A stretch of DNA of 61,232 nucleotides from Desulfotruncus alcoholivorax DSM 16058 (GCF_000430885.1 NZ_AUMW01000023.1:1-61232); one strand, 5' to 3'. Shown: positions 8,718 through 17,647, counted from the first letter of the stretch. Numbers and translations: made by a program. Notes: generated by a model not told the origin, from the letters alone.

Positions 8718-9911
8718 TCAATTTTTTTCTTGCAAAACTGTTTCCAAAATATCCAGGGCCCGGTCGACATCACTCGTATCGATGATCAAAGGTGGGATAA
8801 ACCGCAAAACATTATTATTAACGCAGTTAATTAAAAGGCCCCGCTCCCTGCAGCTGTTGACGATGCTTCCGCCTTCGATGGTCATTTCCATCCCCAGCAG
8901 CAGGCCGAGACCCCGCACCTCTTTGATAAAGTCGTATTTACCGGCTAAATCGTTCAGTTTTCCTTTAAAGTATGCCCCTACCCGGGCGCAATTCTCCACT
9001 ACGCCTTCTTCAAGCATGGCTTGCATGGCAGCCAATCCCGCCGCGCAGGCCAGCGGATTGCCACCGAAGGTGCTGGCGTGATCTCCCGGGGCGAATCCGT
9101 TAGCCGCTTCGGCTTTAGCCAGCATCGCGCCGATGGGGAACCCGCCTCCCAGCGCTTTGGCCAGGGTAACAATGTCCGGTTCAACTCCGAAATTCTCGTA
9201 GGCAAAAAATTCGCCGGTGCGGCCTAAGCCGCACTGCACCTCATCAAAAATAAGCAGCGCGCCGTTACGATCACAGAGCTCCCGCACTGCGGTTAGGTAT
9301 TCCGCTGCAGCAACGTTGACGCCTCCCTCACCCTGCACCGGCTCCAGCAGCACAGCGCAAGTTTGGGGGCCGATGCTCTCTGCCAAGGCAGCCTGGTCGT
9401 TAAATGGGACATACTTAAACCCGGGCACCAGCGGCTCAAACCCCTGCTGGTACTTGGCCTGCCCCGTAGCCGTGACGGTGGCGAGAGTTCGCCCGTGGAA
9501 GGACTGTATAGCAGTTATAATCTCGGATTTCCCCGGCCCATGCTTTTTCCAGGCATATTTGCGGGCCAGCTTGATCGCGCCTTCGTTGGCCTCAGCTCCG
9601 CTGTTGCAAAAGAAAGCCCGGTCAAAACAGGAATTCTGCACCAAAAGCTCCGCCAGCTTCGCCTGGGGTTCGATATAAAATAAATTACTTACATGCATCA
9701 GCTGCCCGGCCTGTTCCCGAATCGCATTCACCACGGCAGGGTGACAGTGACCCAGGGAGTCAACGGCCAACCCGCCGACAAAATCCAGATACTCCTTGCC
9801 GTCGGCATCCCAGAGGCGGGCGCCCTGACCACGCACCGGGGCCATGCCGATGCGCCCGTATGTATGCATAACATATTTATCGCTTAATTGAATAATATCC
9901 TTGGTATTCAT
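8718..9911 (-). CDS. argD: Acetylornithine aminotransferase
   Basis: PLP enzyme that converts N-acetylglutamate semialdehyde to N-acetylornithine with glutamate as amino donor. From ATG at 9911 it has 397 residues, with SGAEANEGAIKLARKY near 104, the FDEVQCGLGRTG block near 222 and the Schiff-base lysine in TLAKALGGG at about residue 252. The frame could extend upstream by 15 codons, but ATG at 9911 has GGAAGG just before it and lies 16 bases after the argB stop, so it is the better start. Class III transaminases can also act on succinyldiaminopimelate; the operon supports arginine synthesis. Confidence 0.95.
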   Translation of the reverse strand: MNTKDIIQLSDKYVMHTYGRIGMAPVRGQGARLWDADGKEYLDFVGGLAVDSLGHCHPAVVNAIREQAGQLMHVSNLFYIEPQAKLAELLVQNSCFDRAFFCNSGAEANEGAIKLARKYAWKKHGPGKSEIITAIQSFHGRTLATVTATGQAKYQQGFEPLVPGFKYVPFNDQAALAESIGPQTCAVLLEPVQGEGGVNVAAAEYLTAVRELCDRNGALLIFDEVQCGLGRTGEFFAYENFGVEPDIVTLAKALGGGFPIGAMLAKAEAANGFAPGDHASTFGGNPLACAAGLAAMQAMLEEGVVENCARVGAYFKGKLNDLAGKYDFIKEVRGLGLLLGMEMTIEGGSIVNSCRERGLLINCVNNNVLRFIPPLIIDTSDVDRALDILETVLQEKN

Positions 9912-9927
9912 TTTACCTTCCGCCCCC

Positions 9928-10818
9928 CTATTTAATGACCATTGTCCCCACGCCACGGTCAGTAAACACTTCCAGCAAGACAGAATGGGGCACCCGGCCG
10001 TCCAGGATGTGAGTGGTGCTTACCCCGCCCCGCAGGGCAGAGACGCAGCATTCCACCTTGGGAATCATGCCGCCTTCCAGGATCCCCCGTTCAACCAGGT
10101 TCGGAACCTCATCCATCTTAACGGTGGAAATCAATGAATCCTTATCGTTCCTGTCTGCCAGAATACCCTCCACATCGGTCAAGATGATCAACTTATCGGC
10201 CTTCAGCGCCACTGCCAGGGCGCCGGCAGCGCTGTCCGCATTGACGTTATAGCTTGCGCCCCCTTCTCCCACGGCCACAGGCGCCACCACCGGGATGTAG
10301 CCCTCCCGGATGACGGTTGTTAAAATACCGGGGTTAACCAACCGCACTTCACCGACATGACCAATATCAACAAGCTCATCTTTGCCTTCCGGAGACCGCA
10401 CCCGGCCCAGTTTTTTATCAGCAACCAGAAGGTTGCCGTCCTTGCCGGACAAGCCCACGGCGCTGCCGCCTATGTCATTGATCATGCTGACTATGTCTTT
10501 ATTAATTTTACCCACCAGGACCATTTGGGCAATTTCCATGGTTTCATCGTCAGTTACCCTGAGACCGCCCACGAAATGGCTTTCCTTGCCCACTTTTTTC
10601 AACATATTGGTAATATCGGGACCGCCTCCGTGGACAATAACAGGGTGCATACCAACATATTTCATTAATACGGCATCGGTAAGCACGGCTTTTTTCAGGT
10701 CGCAATTCAGCATGGCATGGCCGCCGTATTTAATCACAACCGTTTTGCCGTAAAATTTTTTGATGTATGGCAGGGCCTCAACTAAAATGCCCGCCTTCTC
10801 CATAGGACTTAACAACAA
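9928..10818 (-). CDS. argB: Acetylglutamate kinase
   Basis: Phosphorylates N-acetylglutamate, the second committed step and, in cyclic arginine pathways, the usual target of arginine feedback. The 296 residues include [10 protein letters not shown] near 27 and VHGGGPDI near 62, both typical of the amino-acid kinase fold. The start appears to be TTG at 10818, with AGGAGGG six bases before it; the first internal ATG is five codons in. It follows argJ after a 98-base AT-rich gap that holds a short repeat. Confidence 0.96.
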   Translation of the reverse strand: MLLSPMEKAGILVEALPYIKKFYGKTVVIKYGGHAMLNCDLKKAVLTDAVLMKYVGMHPVIVHGGGPDITNMLKKVGKESHFVGGLRVTDDETMEIAQMVLVGKINKDIVSMINDIGGSAVGLSGKDGNLLVADKKLGRVRSPEGKDELVDIGHVGEVRLVNPGILTTVIREGYIPVVAPVAVGEGGASYNVNADSAAGALAVALKADKLIILTDVEGILADRNDKDSLISTVKMDEVPNLVERGILEGGMIPKVECCVSALRGGVSTTHILDGRVPHSVLLEVFTDRGVGTMVIK

Positions 10819-10886
10819 AACTTCCCTCCTGCCGGCCCGAAATCAAGTGATGCAATTAATCACTATAATAAATATTAAATTTTTGC

Positions 10887-10916
10887 AGTTATTATAGTTA
10901 GTTTACGCCTGACCCC
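10887..10916 (-). repeat. 30-bp repeat, inverted partner of 7503-7532
   Basis: Lies just downstream of the argJ stop codon, on the opposite strand orientation to its partner at 7503-7532, with which it shares 27 of 30 bases. Its TATAAT could serve as a -10 element toward argB, but no matching -35 box is visible. Confidence 0.65.
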
Positions 10917-12131
10917 CTAAGTGCGGTAGCTGCCGTTGATGCGGACGTAATCGTAGGTAAGGTCGCAGCCCCAGGCTGTGGCGGAGTAGTTTCCGCTTTT
11001 GAGGTCGATATCGAACAGCACATGCTTTTCAGCCAGCACTACAGCGGCCTGCTCTTCATCAAAGGGCAGGGCGGCGCCATTTTCGGCAACTTTAACCGAA
11101 CCGATGAAGATATCTACTTGATCCGGGTCGAAATCAGCTCCGGAGTAACCGGCAGCACAGATTACCCGGCCCCAGTTGGCGTCCTGGCCAAAAACGGCGG
11201 ATTTTACCAGGTTTGAAGCAGCCACAGCCCTGGCTACTTTTTTTGCATCTTCGGCGCTATTTGCGCCCCGCACCCGGACTTCCAGCAGCTTGGTGGCTCC
11301 CTCACCGTCCCTGGCGATGGCTATGGCCAATTTGCGGCACACCTCCTCCAGGGCTGTGCAAAACGCGGCAAACACGGGACCTTCACCGCCTATGGCAGGG
11401 TTGCCCGCCGCCCCGTTAGCCATAGCCAGCACCATATCATTGGTGCTGGTATCGCCATCCACGGTAATCATGTTAAAGGTGCGGTCGACAACTTCGGCCA
11501 GCGCTTTTTTCAGCCAGTGGGCATCAATGGCGGCGTCAGTGGTGATAAAGCCCAGCATGGTGGCCATATTGGGGTGGATCATGCCGGAACCCTTGGCCAT
11601 GCCGCCGATGGTTACATCATCATCGCCAAGTTTAACCGTTACGGCAATTTCTTTGGCAAAGGTATCGGTGGTCATAATAGCCTCGGCTGCTGCCGGGCCG
11701 CCATCTCGGCTTAACGCCGAAGCCGCCGCCTCGATGCCGGCCAAAACCTTATCCATCGGCAGCGGCTGGCCAATTACACCGGTTGAGCCCACCAGCACTT
11801 GTTCGACAGGAATTTGCAGCAATTCACCAACCTTACCCGCCATGGCCCGGGCATCAAGCAAGCCCTGCGGACCGTTGCAGGCATTGGCGTTGCCGCTGTT
11901 GACCACAATGGCCCTGCCCTTGCCGGCGCTGATATTTTCCATGGTCAAGCGAACCGGGGCCGCTTTGACCTTATTAGTGGTGAAAACCCCGGCCGCCGCA
12001 GCTTCCCGGTCGGAAAAGATTAACGCCACATCTTTAGTGTCATTTTTTATCTTCGCCGACACCCCGGCAGCGGTAAAACCCTGTGGCGCAGTAACCCCGC
12101 CTGTAATTTCTTTTATCTTTATCTCCGGCAT
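10917..12131 (-). CDS. argJ: Glutamate N-acetyltransferase / amino-acid acetyltransferase
   Basis: Recycles the acetyl group from N-acetylornithine to glutamate and may also make N-acetylglutamate from acetyl-CoA. The 404-residue precursor has the family autocleavage site KGSGMIHPNMATMLGF, where cleavage before Thr191 creates the N-terminal nucleophile of the beta chain. Start ATG at 12131 has GGAGGGG upstream. Because argA is not seen and argJ is present, the cyclic pathway is likely. Whether the enzyme is mono- or bifunctional cannot be decided from sequence alone. Confidence 0.96.
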   Translation of the reverse strand: MPEIKIKEITGGVTAPQGFTAAGVSAKIKNDTKDVALIFSDREAAAAGVFTTNKVKAAPVRLTMENISAGKGRAIVVNSGNANACNGPQGLLDARAMAGKVGELLQIPVEQVLVGSTGVIGQPLPMDKVLAGIEAAASALSRDGGPAAAEAIMTTDTFAKEIAVTVKLGDDDVTIGGMAKGSGMIHPNMATMLGFITTDAAIDAHWLKKALAEVVDRTFNMITVDGDTSTNDMVLAMANGAAGNPAIGGEGPVFAAFCTALEEVCRKLAIAIARDGEGATKLLEVRVRGANSAEDAKKVARAVAASNLVKSAVFGQDANWGRVICAAGYSGADFDPDQVDIFIGSVKVAENGAALPFDEEQAAVVLAEKHVLFDIDLKSGNYSATAWGCDLTYDYVRINGSYRT

Positions 12132-12156
12132 TGTGCGATCCCCTCCAGAGTTCTAA

Positions 12157-12175
12157 GTTACTATTTAGGTATTTA
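12157..12175. repeat. Remnant of the dispersed element (one end)
   Basis: GTTACTATTTAGGTATTTA here matches the left end of the dispersed element (GTTACTATTCAGGTATTCA in copy A) at all but two positions. It sits between argJ and argC and touches the last codon of argC. No other part of the element is present. Confidence 0.45.
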
Positions 12176-13216
12176 AGGGTATAGCCCCGGCTTATCCAAG
12201 CCTGTTGTTTCGTGCAGTCCAAACATAAGGTTCATGTTTTGCACCGCCTGGCCCGCTGCCCCCTTGATCAGATTATCTATGGCTGAAATAATCACCACTC
12301 TGCCGGTGCGCCGGTCTACAACCGGTACAACATCACAGTGGTTTGAGCCTGCCACGGCCTTGGTCTGTGGCAGCATGCCCGGGGGCAGTAAGCGAACAAA
12401 AAACTCTCCCCTGTAAAATTCTTCATAAATCGACCGGACTTGTTCCAGGTTCATTTCCTGCTTTAACCCGGCGTAAACAGTGCTAAGTATCCCCCTGTTA
12501 ATGGGTAAAAGGTGCGTGGTAAACGATATGACTATATCTTCACCGGCCAGTTTACTCAATTCCTGCTCAATCTCTGGTGTATGGCGGTGAGCGGCTACGT
12601 TATATGCCCGGAAGTTTTCATTGACCTCGCAAAAATGGCTGCCCGGGGACAATCCCCTGCCGGCCCCGGAAACACCGGACTTACTGTCTGCAATAATACT
12701 TTTCGGATCAATTACACCATGGACAAGCAGAGGCGCCAGCCCCAAAATTATACTGGTTGGATAGCAGCCCGGATTACCCACCAGCTGTGAATGTTTTATT
12801 TTTTCCCTGTTCAACTCAGGTAAACCATATACCGACTGCGCCAAAAGTTCCGGGTCAGTATGTTCAACCTTGTACCATTGCTCATAGGTTTCCTTACTGT
12901 TAAAACGGAAATCAGCTCCAAGGTCAATAAATTTTTTCCCGCACTTCTTTAGTTCTTGGGCCACGGGAACGGCATGCCCGTGTGGCAGAGCTGCAAAAAC
13001 AACATCAACTTCTCTAACCAGCGCCGGGAGATCCAGTTCCCGGCAATCCATCAGCACATGTTTGTACAGGTGGGGATATACCTCACAGAAAGCTTTGCCT
13101 CCGTAGCTTTGCGTAACCAGCGCAGCAAGTTCAGCGTTGGGGTGTGCTGAAAGAATACGAACCAGTTCGGCTCCAGCATACCCCGTAGCACCAATAATCC
13201 CTATTTTAATCTTCAT
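12173..13216 (-). CDS. argC: N-acetyl-gamma-glutamyl-phosphate reductase
   Basis: Reduces N-acetylglutamyl phosphate to the semialdehyde with NADPH. The N-terminal Rossmann motif GIIGATGYAGAELVR and the active-site cysteine in VGNPGCYPT (Cys151) are both present; length (347) is normal. ATG at 13216 has GGGGAGGGG upstream. It is the first gene of the arginine operon, 30 bases downstream of a canonical promoter overlapped by an ARG box. Confidence 0.97.
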   Translation of the reverse strand: MKIKIGIIGATGYAGAELVRILSAHPNAELAALVTQSYGGKAFCEVYPHLYKHVLMDCRELDLPALVREVDVVFAALPHGHAVPVAQELKKCGKKFIDLGADFRFNSKETYEQWYKVEHTDPELLAQSVYGLPELNREKIKHSQLVGNPGCYPTSIILGLAPLLVHGVIDPKSIIADSKSGVSGAGRGLSPGSHFCEVNENFRAYNVAAHRHTPEIEQELSKLAGEDIVISFTTHLLPINRGILSTVYAGLKQEMNLEQVRSIYEEFYRGEFFVRLLPPGMLPQTKAVAGSNHCDVVPVVDRRTGRVVIISAIDNLIKGAAGQAVQNMNLMFGLHETTGLDKPGLYP

Positions 13217-13245
13217 CTGAACCCCTCCCCGGCAACAATAAAATA

Positions 13246-13274
13246 ATTATACATTTAGGTGAATAAAAATACAA
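13246..13274 (-). promoter_or_regulatory. Main arginine operon promoter
   Basis: On the minus strand TTGTAT (13269-13274), exactly 17 bases and TATAAT (13246-13251) make a strong vegetative promoter reading into argC. The start point would be near 13238, giving a leader of roughly 20 bases. Confidence 0.8.
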
Positions 13275-13276
13275 CT
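13258..13276. promoter_or_regulatory. ARG box (ArgR/AhrC operator)
   Basis: GGTGAATAAAAATACAACT closely follows the Bacillus ARG-box consensus CATGAATAAAAATKCAAGT. It covers the -35 element and most of the spacer of the argC promoter, so arginine-loaded ArgR should block polymerase. The regulator gene is not in this window. Confidence 0.75.
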
Positions 13277-13356
13277 GTTTTTCACGCACAATTCCCAATC
13301 CATTTTCATAAATTACCTGTAAAAAGAAATTATTTACAAGGAGGTTAACGGCTACT

Positions 13357-13572
13357 ATGCCAAACGATAATAACCAATTTATGTTTAACCATCCCTTGGT
13401 AAGCATGCTGTTAATGCTGGCAGCCAGCGTTCCCGACCCGCAGGGAAAACTTAATAGCCTGGGTCAGGCAATCAATTCAATGCGTGACGCGGTAAACAGT
13501 ATTAATGCAGGTCTCGAGACATTTCATACTCAAGTTGTGCCCATGTTTATGCGCCAGCCTGAGAAAAAATAA
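13357..13572 (+). CDS. Small protein of unknown function (71 aa)
   Basis: Not recognised. It has an AAGGAGG ribosome site at 13339-13345 and an ATG twelve bases later, and is divergent from argC, so it is probably translated. The sequence is short and amphipathic: an N-terminal NNQFMFNHPLVSMLLMLAAS stretch, a DPQGKLNSLGQAINSMRDAVNSINAGLETF segment that should be helical, and a basic tail. There is no signal peptide and no cysteine. A peptide of this kind could be a small structural or membrane-surface protein; no role is assigned. Confidence 0.6.
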   Translation: MPNDNNQFMFNHPLVSMLLMLAASVPDPQGKLNSLGQAINSMRDAVNSINAGLETFHTQVVPMFMRQPEKK

Positions 13573-13612
13573 TTAACCGGCCCATCCAGCCGGTTTAATG
13601 TGGCTCCGCGCC

Positions 13613-13653
13613 AGCCCGGTGACTTATGGTATAAAAGTAATAATCACCGGGCT
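13613..13653. terminator. Hairpin between convergent genes
   Basis: AGCCCGGTGA (13613-13622) and TCACCGGGCT (13644-13653) form a perfect 10-bp stem with a 21-base AT-rich loop. A smaller stem (AACCGGC/GCCGGTT, 13575-13595) precedes it. Together they separate the small plus-strand gene from the helicase on the minus strand, and probably terminate one or both. T tracts are poor. Confidence 0.4.
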
Positions 13654-13672
13654 GCCGCGTTTGTGGTTTATA

Positions 13673-15277
13673 TTAAATTAATACGGCCATTTCGTCCCGG
13701 TCCAGCACGTTCCTGATGTCATTCATCGCCATCTTTAATGAAGCGTCTTCCCCGGCCGCCCTTTCAATTTGACGGAGAATGTCAATTTCCCGCCGGATAA
13801 TGGAAAATATGTCTCCCTCGTGTAAATTGCACATTTTTTGCAGTTCTTCGAAAGTTGCGCCTTTGTACCAGGCCTCAGCCAGCGGGCCGGGCAGCGGTGA
13901 CCAGACGCACAGGTTTTCCGGCACTCCGGCATTTAGCAGTTCAGTGCGCAGCATCGCCACGTCATCCATGGGGAATTCCCCCGGCAGAACCACTTCGTCC
14001 CGTCCCGGCATATAATCGATTCCAGCTAGAATACAAGCTGCTTCAGCCGGGGACGCCTCGCGAATGATCCCGGAAAAAACAAGTTCGGTAACCAAAATCT
14101 CCTGAACATGCAGGTGCAGGGCAAATAACCCCCTGGGCAGCAGCTTTTTTCCCTCAATATAGCCCAGCTGCTCCAGTAAACCGCACATGCGCTGAAAATC
14201 CTGGTGGTAATCAGAAGCATGTTTCTTCAGATACCGGTTACGGCGGACCAACTCTTTTTTTCGCTCCACCAGAGCTGCAATTTCATCATGGGCATCACGA
14301 CAGTCGTAATGCAGGCATCCTTTGGCCGGCTGGGCCAGGATGGATTTGATTTCCGCTATTCTCCCGGGAATTTCGGGTTTTTTCCTTCTCCTGCGATTAC
14401 GCAGCCGGTTCAGTTCCTTTTTCAGCTTATTCCTCAACAGCGGGCAGGACGGCCCGTCTTTTTCTTCACAAAAAGAACTGCGCAGAGAAAACATCTTTTG
14501 CTCCAGGGTTTCCAGTTCGTCCGCAAGATCCCTGGTTTCCCTGGTGTTTTGATAAACAGCCAGATTTTGAGAAAGATAGCGCTCTATTTCTTCGTCAGTC
14601 TTCCAGTGCAAAAGGCTTAATACTGTATTGGGTGAAATAATCAGCCGGCCGCGCACGGGCTCAACTTCTTCTTCATTAAAGAAGCCTGTTTGCTCAGGAT
14701 ATTTTTCATCGATATTGATGTATACATGGCCGGTCTTATCAAAACCCCGCCTGCCGGCCCGCCCGGCCATTTGAAAAAATTCGCGGTTATACAGGCTTCT
14801 GTGATTGCGTCCATCCCATTTGCGGGTGGCATCAAAAACGGTACTGGCAGCCGGGAAATTTATACCCACGGCGAAAGTCTCCGTGCAAAACAATACAAAG
14901 ATTAGCCTGGCCTCGTAAAGGTTTTCCACCAGTTCCTTTAAGGCCGGTGAAAGACCGGCATGGTGGTAACCGATGCCCTGCTGCAGCAGGCGCTGCAGGT
15001 GCTTGCGCCGGCCGGCAAACAAACCGGGGCTCCCCTTTTCCGCCCTGGTTATATATTCATCTACCCGCTCTTTTTCTTCCGGCAGCAAAAAATCCCATTC
15101 CCGGCCCAGTTCCTCGGCCAGCTGTTCGGTCCGCCCCCTGCTGAAAACAAAGTACAGTGCGGGCAGGTTGTCCTGTATGGCTTCTATTACTCCCACACAT
15201 GATGTTGAATTTCTCAAAGCCAAATTTTTATTCCTCCCGGTTTGACCGTAGCTATTCATTATTAAGTTCCGGATCAT
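13673..15277 (-). CDS. Ski2-like helicase, C-terminal half (broken gene)
   Basis: This frame holds the second RecA domain and C-terminal part of a DEAD/DEAH helicase whose first domain is encoded just upstream in another frame. Helicase motif VI is clear in QMAGRAGRRG, preceded by GYHHAGLSPALKELVE and TETFAVGINFPA, which mark motifs IV-V of the Ski2/Mtr4 group. The frame nominally begins at ATG 15277, but a TAG lies directly before it. A TTG at about 15226 has GGGAGG nine bases upstream, so reinitiation is conceivable. At least two frame changes separate the halves, suggesting a pseudogene, a sequence error, or two separate chains. Confidence 0.8.
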   Translation of the reverse strand: MIRNLIMNSYGQTGRNKNLALRNSTSCVGVIEAIQDNLPALYFVFSRGRTEQLAEELGREWDFLLPEEKERVDEYITRAEKGSPGLFAGRRKHLQRLLQQGIGYHHAGLSPALKELVENLYEARLIFVLFCTETFAVGINFPAASTVFDATRKWDGRNHRSLYNREFFQMAGRAGRRGFDKTGHVYINIDEKYPEQTGFFNEEEVEPVRGRLIISPNTVLSLLHWKTDEEIERYLSQNLAVYQNTRETRDLADELETLEQKMFSLRSSFCEEKDGPSCPLLRNKLKKELNRLRNRRRRKKPEIPGRIAEIKSILAQPAKGCLHYDCRDAHDEIAALVERKKELVRRNRYLKKHASDYHQDFQRMCGLLEQLGYIEGKKLLPRGLFALHLHVQEILVTELVFSGIIREASPAEAACILAGIDYMPGRDEVVLPGEFPMDDVAMLRTELLNAGVPENLCVWSPLPGPLAEAWYKGATFEELQKMCNLHEGDIFSIIRREIDILRQIERAAGEDASLKMAMNDIRNVLDRDEMAVLI

Positions 15278-15306
15278 CTATAACCTGGCCCATTACGGGC
15301 AATTGT

Positions 15307-17574
15307 TTATACGTACTGGCTCCTGCTGCCGGCCTGGCGCAGCGCCTCTATTTCATCTGTGGCTTCATCCTGGTCCAGCACCTCGTTATCAGGCGAAATC
15401 CACCTGATTTCCAGTGGCACCGCCCTGCGGTATTCCTCAACCACTACCACCTTGCCGGAGCGCACATCTTCCATCCAGCTTGCCAGCTCCATAATATTGG
15501 GGACTGTGGCTGAAAGGCCGAGAATATTGATATGGGGCGGAGCGAAAATAATGCTTTCCTCCCAGGCCGTGCCCCGCTCAACATCGTCCAGGTAGTGAAT
15601 TTCATCAAAAATGACGTGGGAAATACCGTTCATCCACTCCGGGTTGGCAAAACACCAGTTGCGGAAAATTTCCGTAGTCATTACCAACAGGGATGCCCGC
15701 TCGTTTATGGAAACGTCTCCGGTGATCAGACCAACCCTGTCGTACCCGTAAATCCTGGCAAAATCCCGGTATTTCTGGTTGGATAGCGCTTTTATAGGCG
15801 AGGTGTAGATAACCTCTTTACCCTGGGCCAGAATATGTTCCACAAGTCTTTCTGCAATCAGTGTTTTGCCCGTGCCGGTAGGTGCGGCAACCAGCACGGA
15901 ATGTCCCTCTTTTAATGCAGCTATGGATTTTTCCTGGTACTCATCAAGTTTTAGTGGCCCGGAGACCGGAGCCGGCGCCGGCCTCCTGTTCCTGGGACGC
16001 CTTTTTTTGCGCCTTACTGCCCGCTCCTGACCTTGCCCGGAAGGTTCACCCCATCTTTCCTTAATCTCGGGCAGCCTGGCCAGCAGGTCTTCAACATCGC
16101 CGCGTCGCAGTTGGTGAACTCCCTGGACGGTACGGCCGGCGCTGCGCAGGTATCCCTCACGAATGATGCTTTTAATTTGGTCCGAACTGAGGCCCAAAAT
16201 ACGCGCAGCGTCAGTCAATTTAATTTTTTCCGAGCGCCTGATTAAACGTTCAATATTGGGGGAATTGCGCAGCCGGTCCACTGAAGGGCGCCAGAAGCGC
16301 ATATTTCCTTCAAGCGCAAAGCCCTGAACATAGCCCTGTTCTTTCAGTTCGGCAACGTCACCGGGACGCACGCCCAGCGCACGCCCGGTTTCGCGAGTAT
16401 TCAGCGAATTATCAATAATGTAGGCAACCGGTACAGTTGTACCTTTGCCGGCCGGGAAATCGAAACCGGTTATTTCCTTCAACTCAGCTGCTATCCTGCC
16501 CTGGTCCGCCTGGATAGGAGCACAAAACATCTCTTTTTTATTTATTTTAAGTTCAACACACCCGGCGTGTATAGCCTCCTGCCTGGCCAGGGCCCTCTCC
16601 CGGGGAGCAAAATCCTCCAGGGTGAAAAAAGAACGGCCGCCCATTTTTTCTTTAAGGGTGTAGTGCACATAAGCCAGTATTTCCCTGCGACGAAGTTCTT
16701 CCCGGCCTTCCGGGCGGGTTTCCACAGTGATGCGGCCGTCAGGCAAAATTACAAAGGGTGGCTCTTCGCGCCCCTTCTTGATACGTGCAACCAGTTTTTT
16801 GTGCCGTTTAAACATGCGCATAAATTCCTGGCGGCTTACCGGTTCACTTCGGGACAAATACCTGCCTACCTCATCCCAGGCGGCATCACTGTCCGGATGG
16901 GCATAGCTGCCGTCGGGAAGCCGCATTAAATGCGCAATTGCCTCGGGAAGCAGTTTTTCCCCAAGGAGAGTTTCCAGCTCAGTTTTACTGAGCGGCGTTT
17001 CGTTCTCTTCCAGCAGTTCATCTATCTGCTGTCGCTGCCGCTGCGCTGCTTCCCTGCGCTCCCTGGATTCGGCGGTGCGCCTGGATAGCTCCGCCTCCCC
17101 GGCTGGTGTTCCTTTCAGGGTGTAAGAGCCGTCGGGCATCACGATTGCGTCAGGCATAGACTCAGGCAACCGGGGCGGCAGGTGCATCATTGCGGCAAGC
17201 TCTTCCCTGGTGCGGGGCGTGCCGTCCTTAAGTATCTCCCGTATGCGATTCGCAGCCTGCTCCCTAAGCAGCACCCTGATCCTGGGCATACAGATCGCTA
17301 TGAGCCTGGCTGCCCGGGTCATGTCCTTGGCGCCGGTTTTAGCCAACGCTTCCCCGCTAATATCCGGTTTTGTAAGTAATATTTGTTCCGGGTCCCCTTC
17401 CGGTGTTCCAGACACCTCAACATCTCCCCTGGAGGCAAGAGACTGAAGAGCGCTGGAAAATAGACCTATTTCTCCACCCACCCGTTCCAACAACTCAAAC
17501 AAACTAATTGTGCCGTCAACTGGAACTTGTTCAAGTAAAATCTTTTTAAATTCCTCGGTTCTTGTATTTGCCAA
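15307..17574 (-). CDS. Ski2-like helicase, N-terminal half (broken gene)
   Basis: The 755 residues start at TTG 17574 behind AGGAGAG. About 500 residues of N-terminal extension contain three spaced repeats of the motif [ML]PDG[SR][YI] and, near 470-520, a MerR/excisionase-like helix-turn-helix (LTDAARILGLSSDQIKSIIREGYL). The first RecA domain follows: motif I APTGTGKT near 564-571, motif II DEIH near 656, motif III SATVPN. The frame ends at TAA 15307 in a linker before motif IV, and the rest of the enzyme is encoded downstream in a different frame. In intact relatives these form one ATP-dependent RNA or DNA helicase. Confidence 0.8.
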   Translation of the reverse strand: MANTRTEEFKKILLEQVPVDGTISLFELLERVGGEIGLFSSALQSLASRGDVEVSGTPEGDPEQILLTKPDISGEALAKTGAKDMTRAARLIAICMPRIRVLLREQAANRIREILKDGTPRTREELAAMMHLPPRLPESMPDAIVMPDGSYTLKGTPAGEAELSRRTAESRERREAAQRQRQQIDELLEENETPLSKTELETLLGEKLLPEAIAHLMRLPDGSYAHPDSDAAWDEVGRYLSRSEPVSRQEFMRMFKRHKKLVARIKKGREEPPFVILPDGRITVETRPEGREELRRREILAYVHYTLKEKMGGRSFFTLEDFAPRERALARQEAIHAGCVELKINKKEMFCAPIQADQGRIAAELKEITGFDFPAGKGTTVPVAYIIDNSLNTRETGRALGVRPGDVAELKEQGYVQGFALEGNMRFWRPSVDRLRNSPNIERLIRRSEKIKLTDAARILGLSSDQIKSIIREGYLRSAGRTVQGVHQLRRGDVEDLLARLPEIKERWGEPSGQGQERAVRRKKRRPRNRRPAPAPVSGPLKLDEYQEKSIAALKEGHSVLVAAPTGTGKTLIAERLVEHILAQGKEVIYTSPIKALSNQKYRDFARIYGYDRVGLITGDVSINERASLLVMTTEIFRNWCFANPEWMNGISHVIFDEIHYLDDVERGTAWEESIIFAPPHINILGLSATVPNIMELASWMEDVRSGKVVVVEEYRRAVPLEIRWISPDNEVLDQDEATDEIEALRQAGSRSQYV

Positions 17575-17647
17575 CTTACAACTCTCCTGACAACTCTTAT
17601 AACCTTATTTTATCCCGGTTAACGCCAGCCAAACAAAAAAAATATGA

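Noticed and set aside
11176-12156. A 326-codon open frame opposite argJ
   Set aside because: It is entirely antisense to argJ, has no ribosome site, and its composition (Ser, Ala, Thr rich) is what the reverse of a GC-rich gene gives.
15278-15309. A single programmed frameshift joining the helicase halves
   Set aside because: Stops in both the first frame (15309-15307) and the last frame (15280-15278) mean one slip cannot connect them; a pass through the third frame is required.
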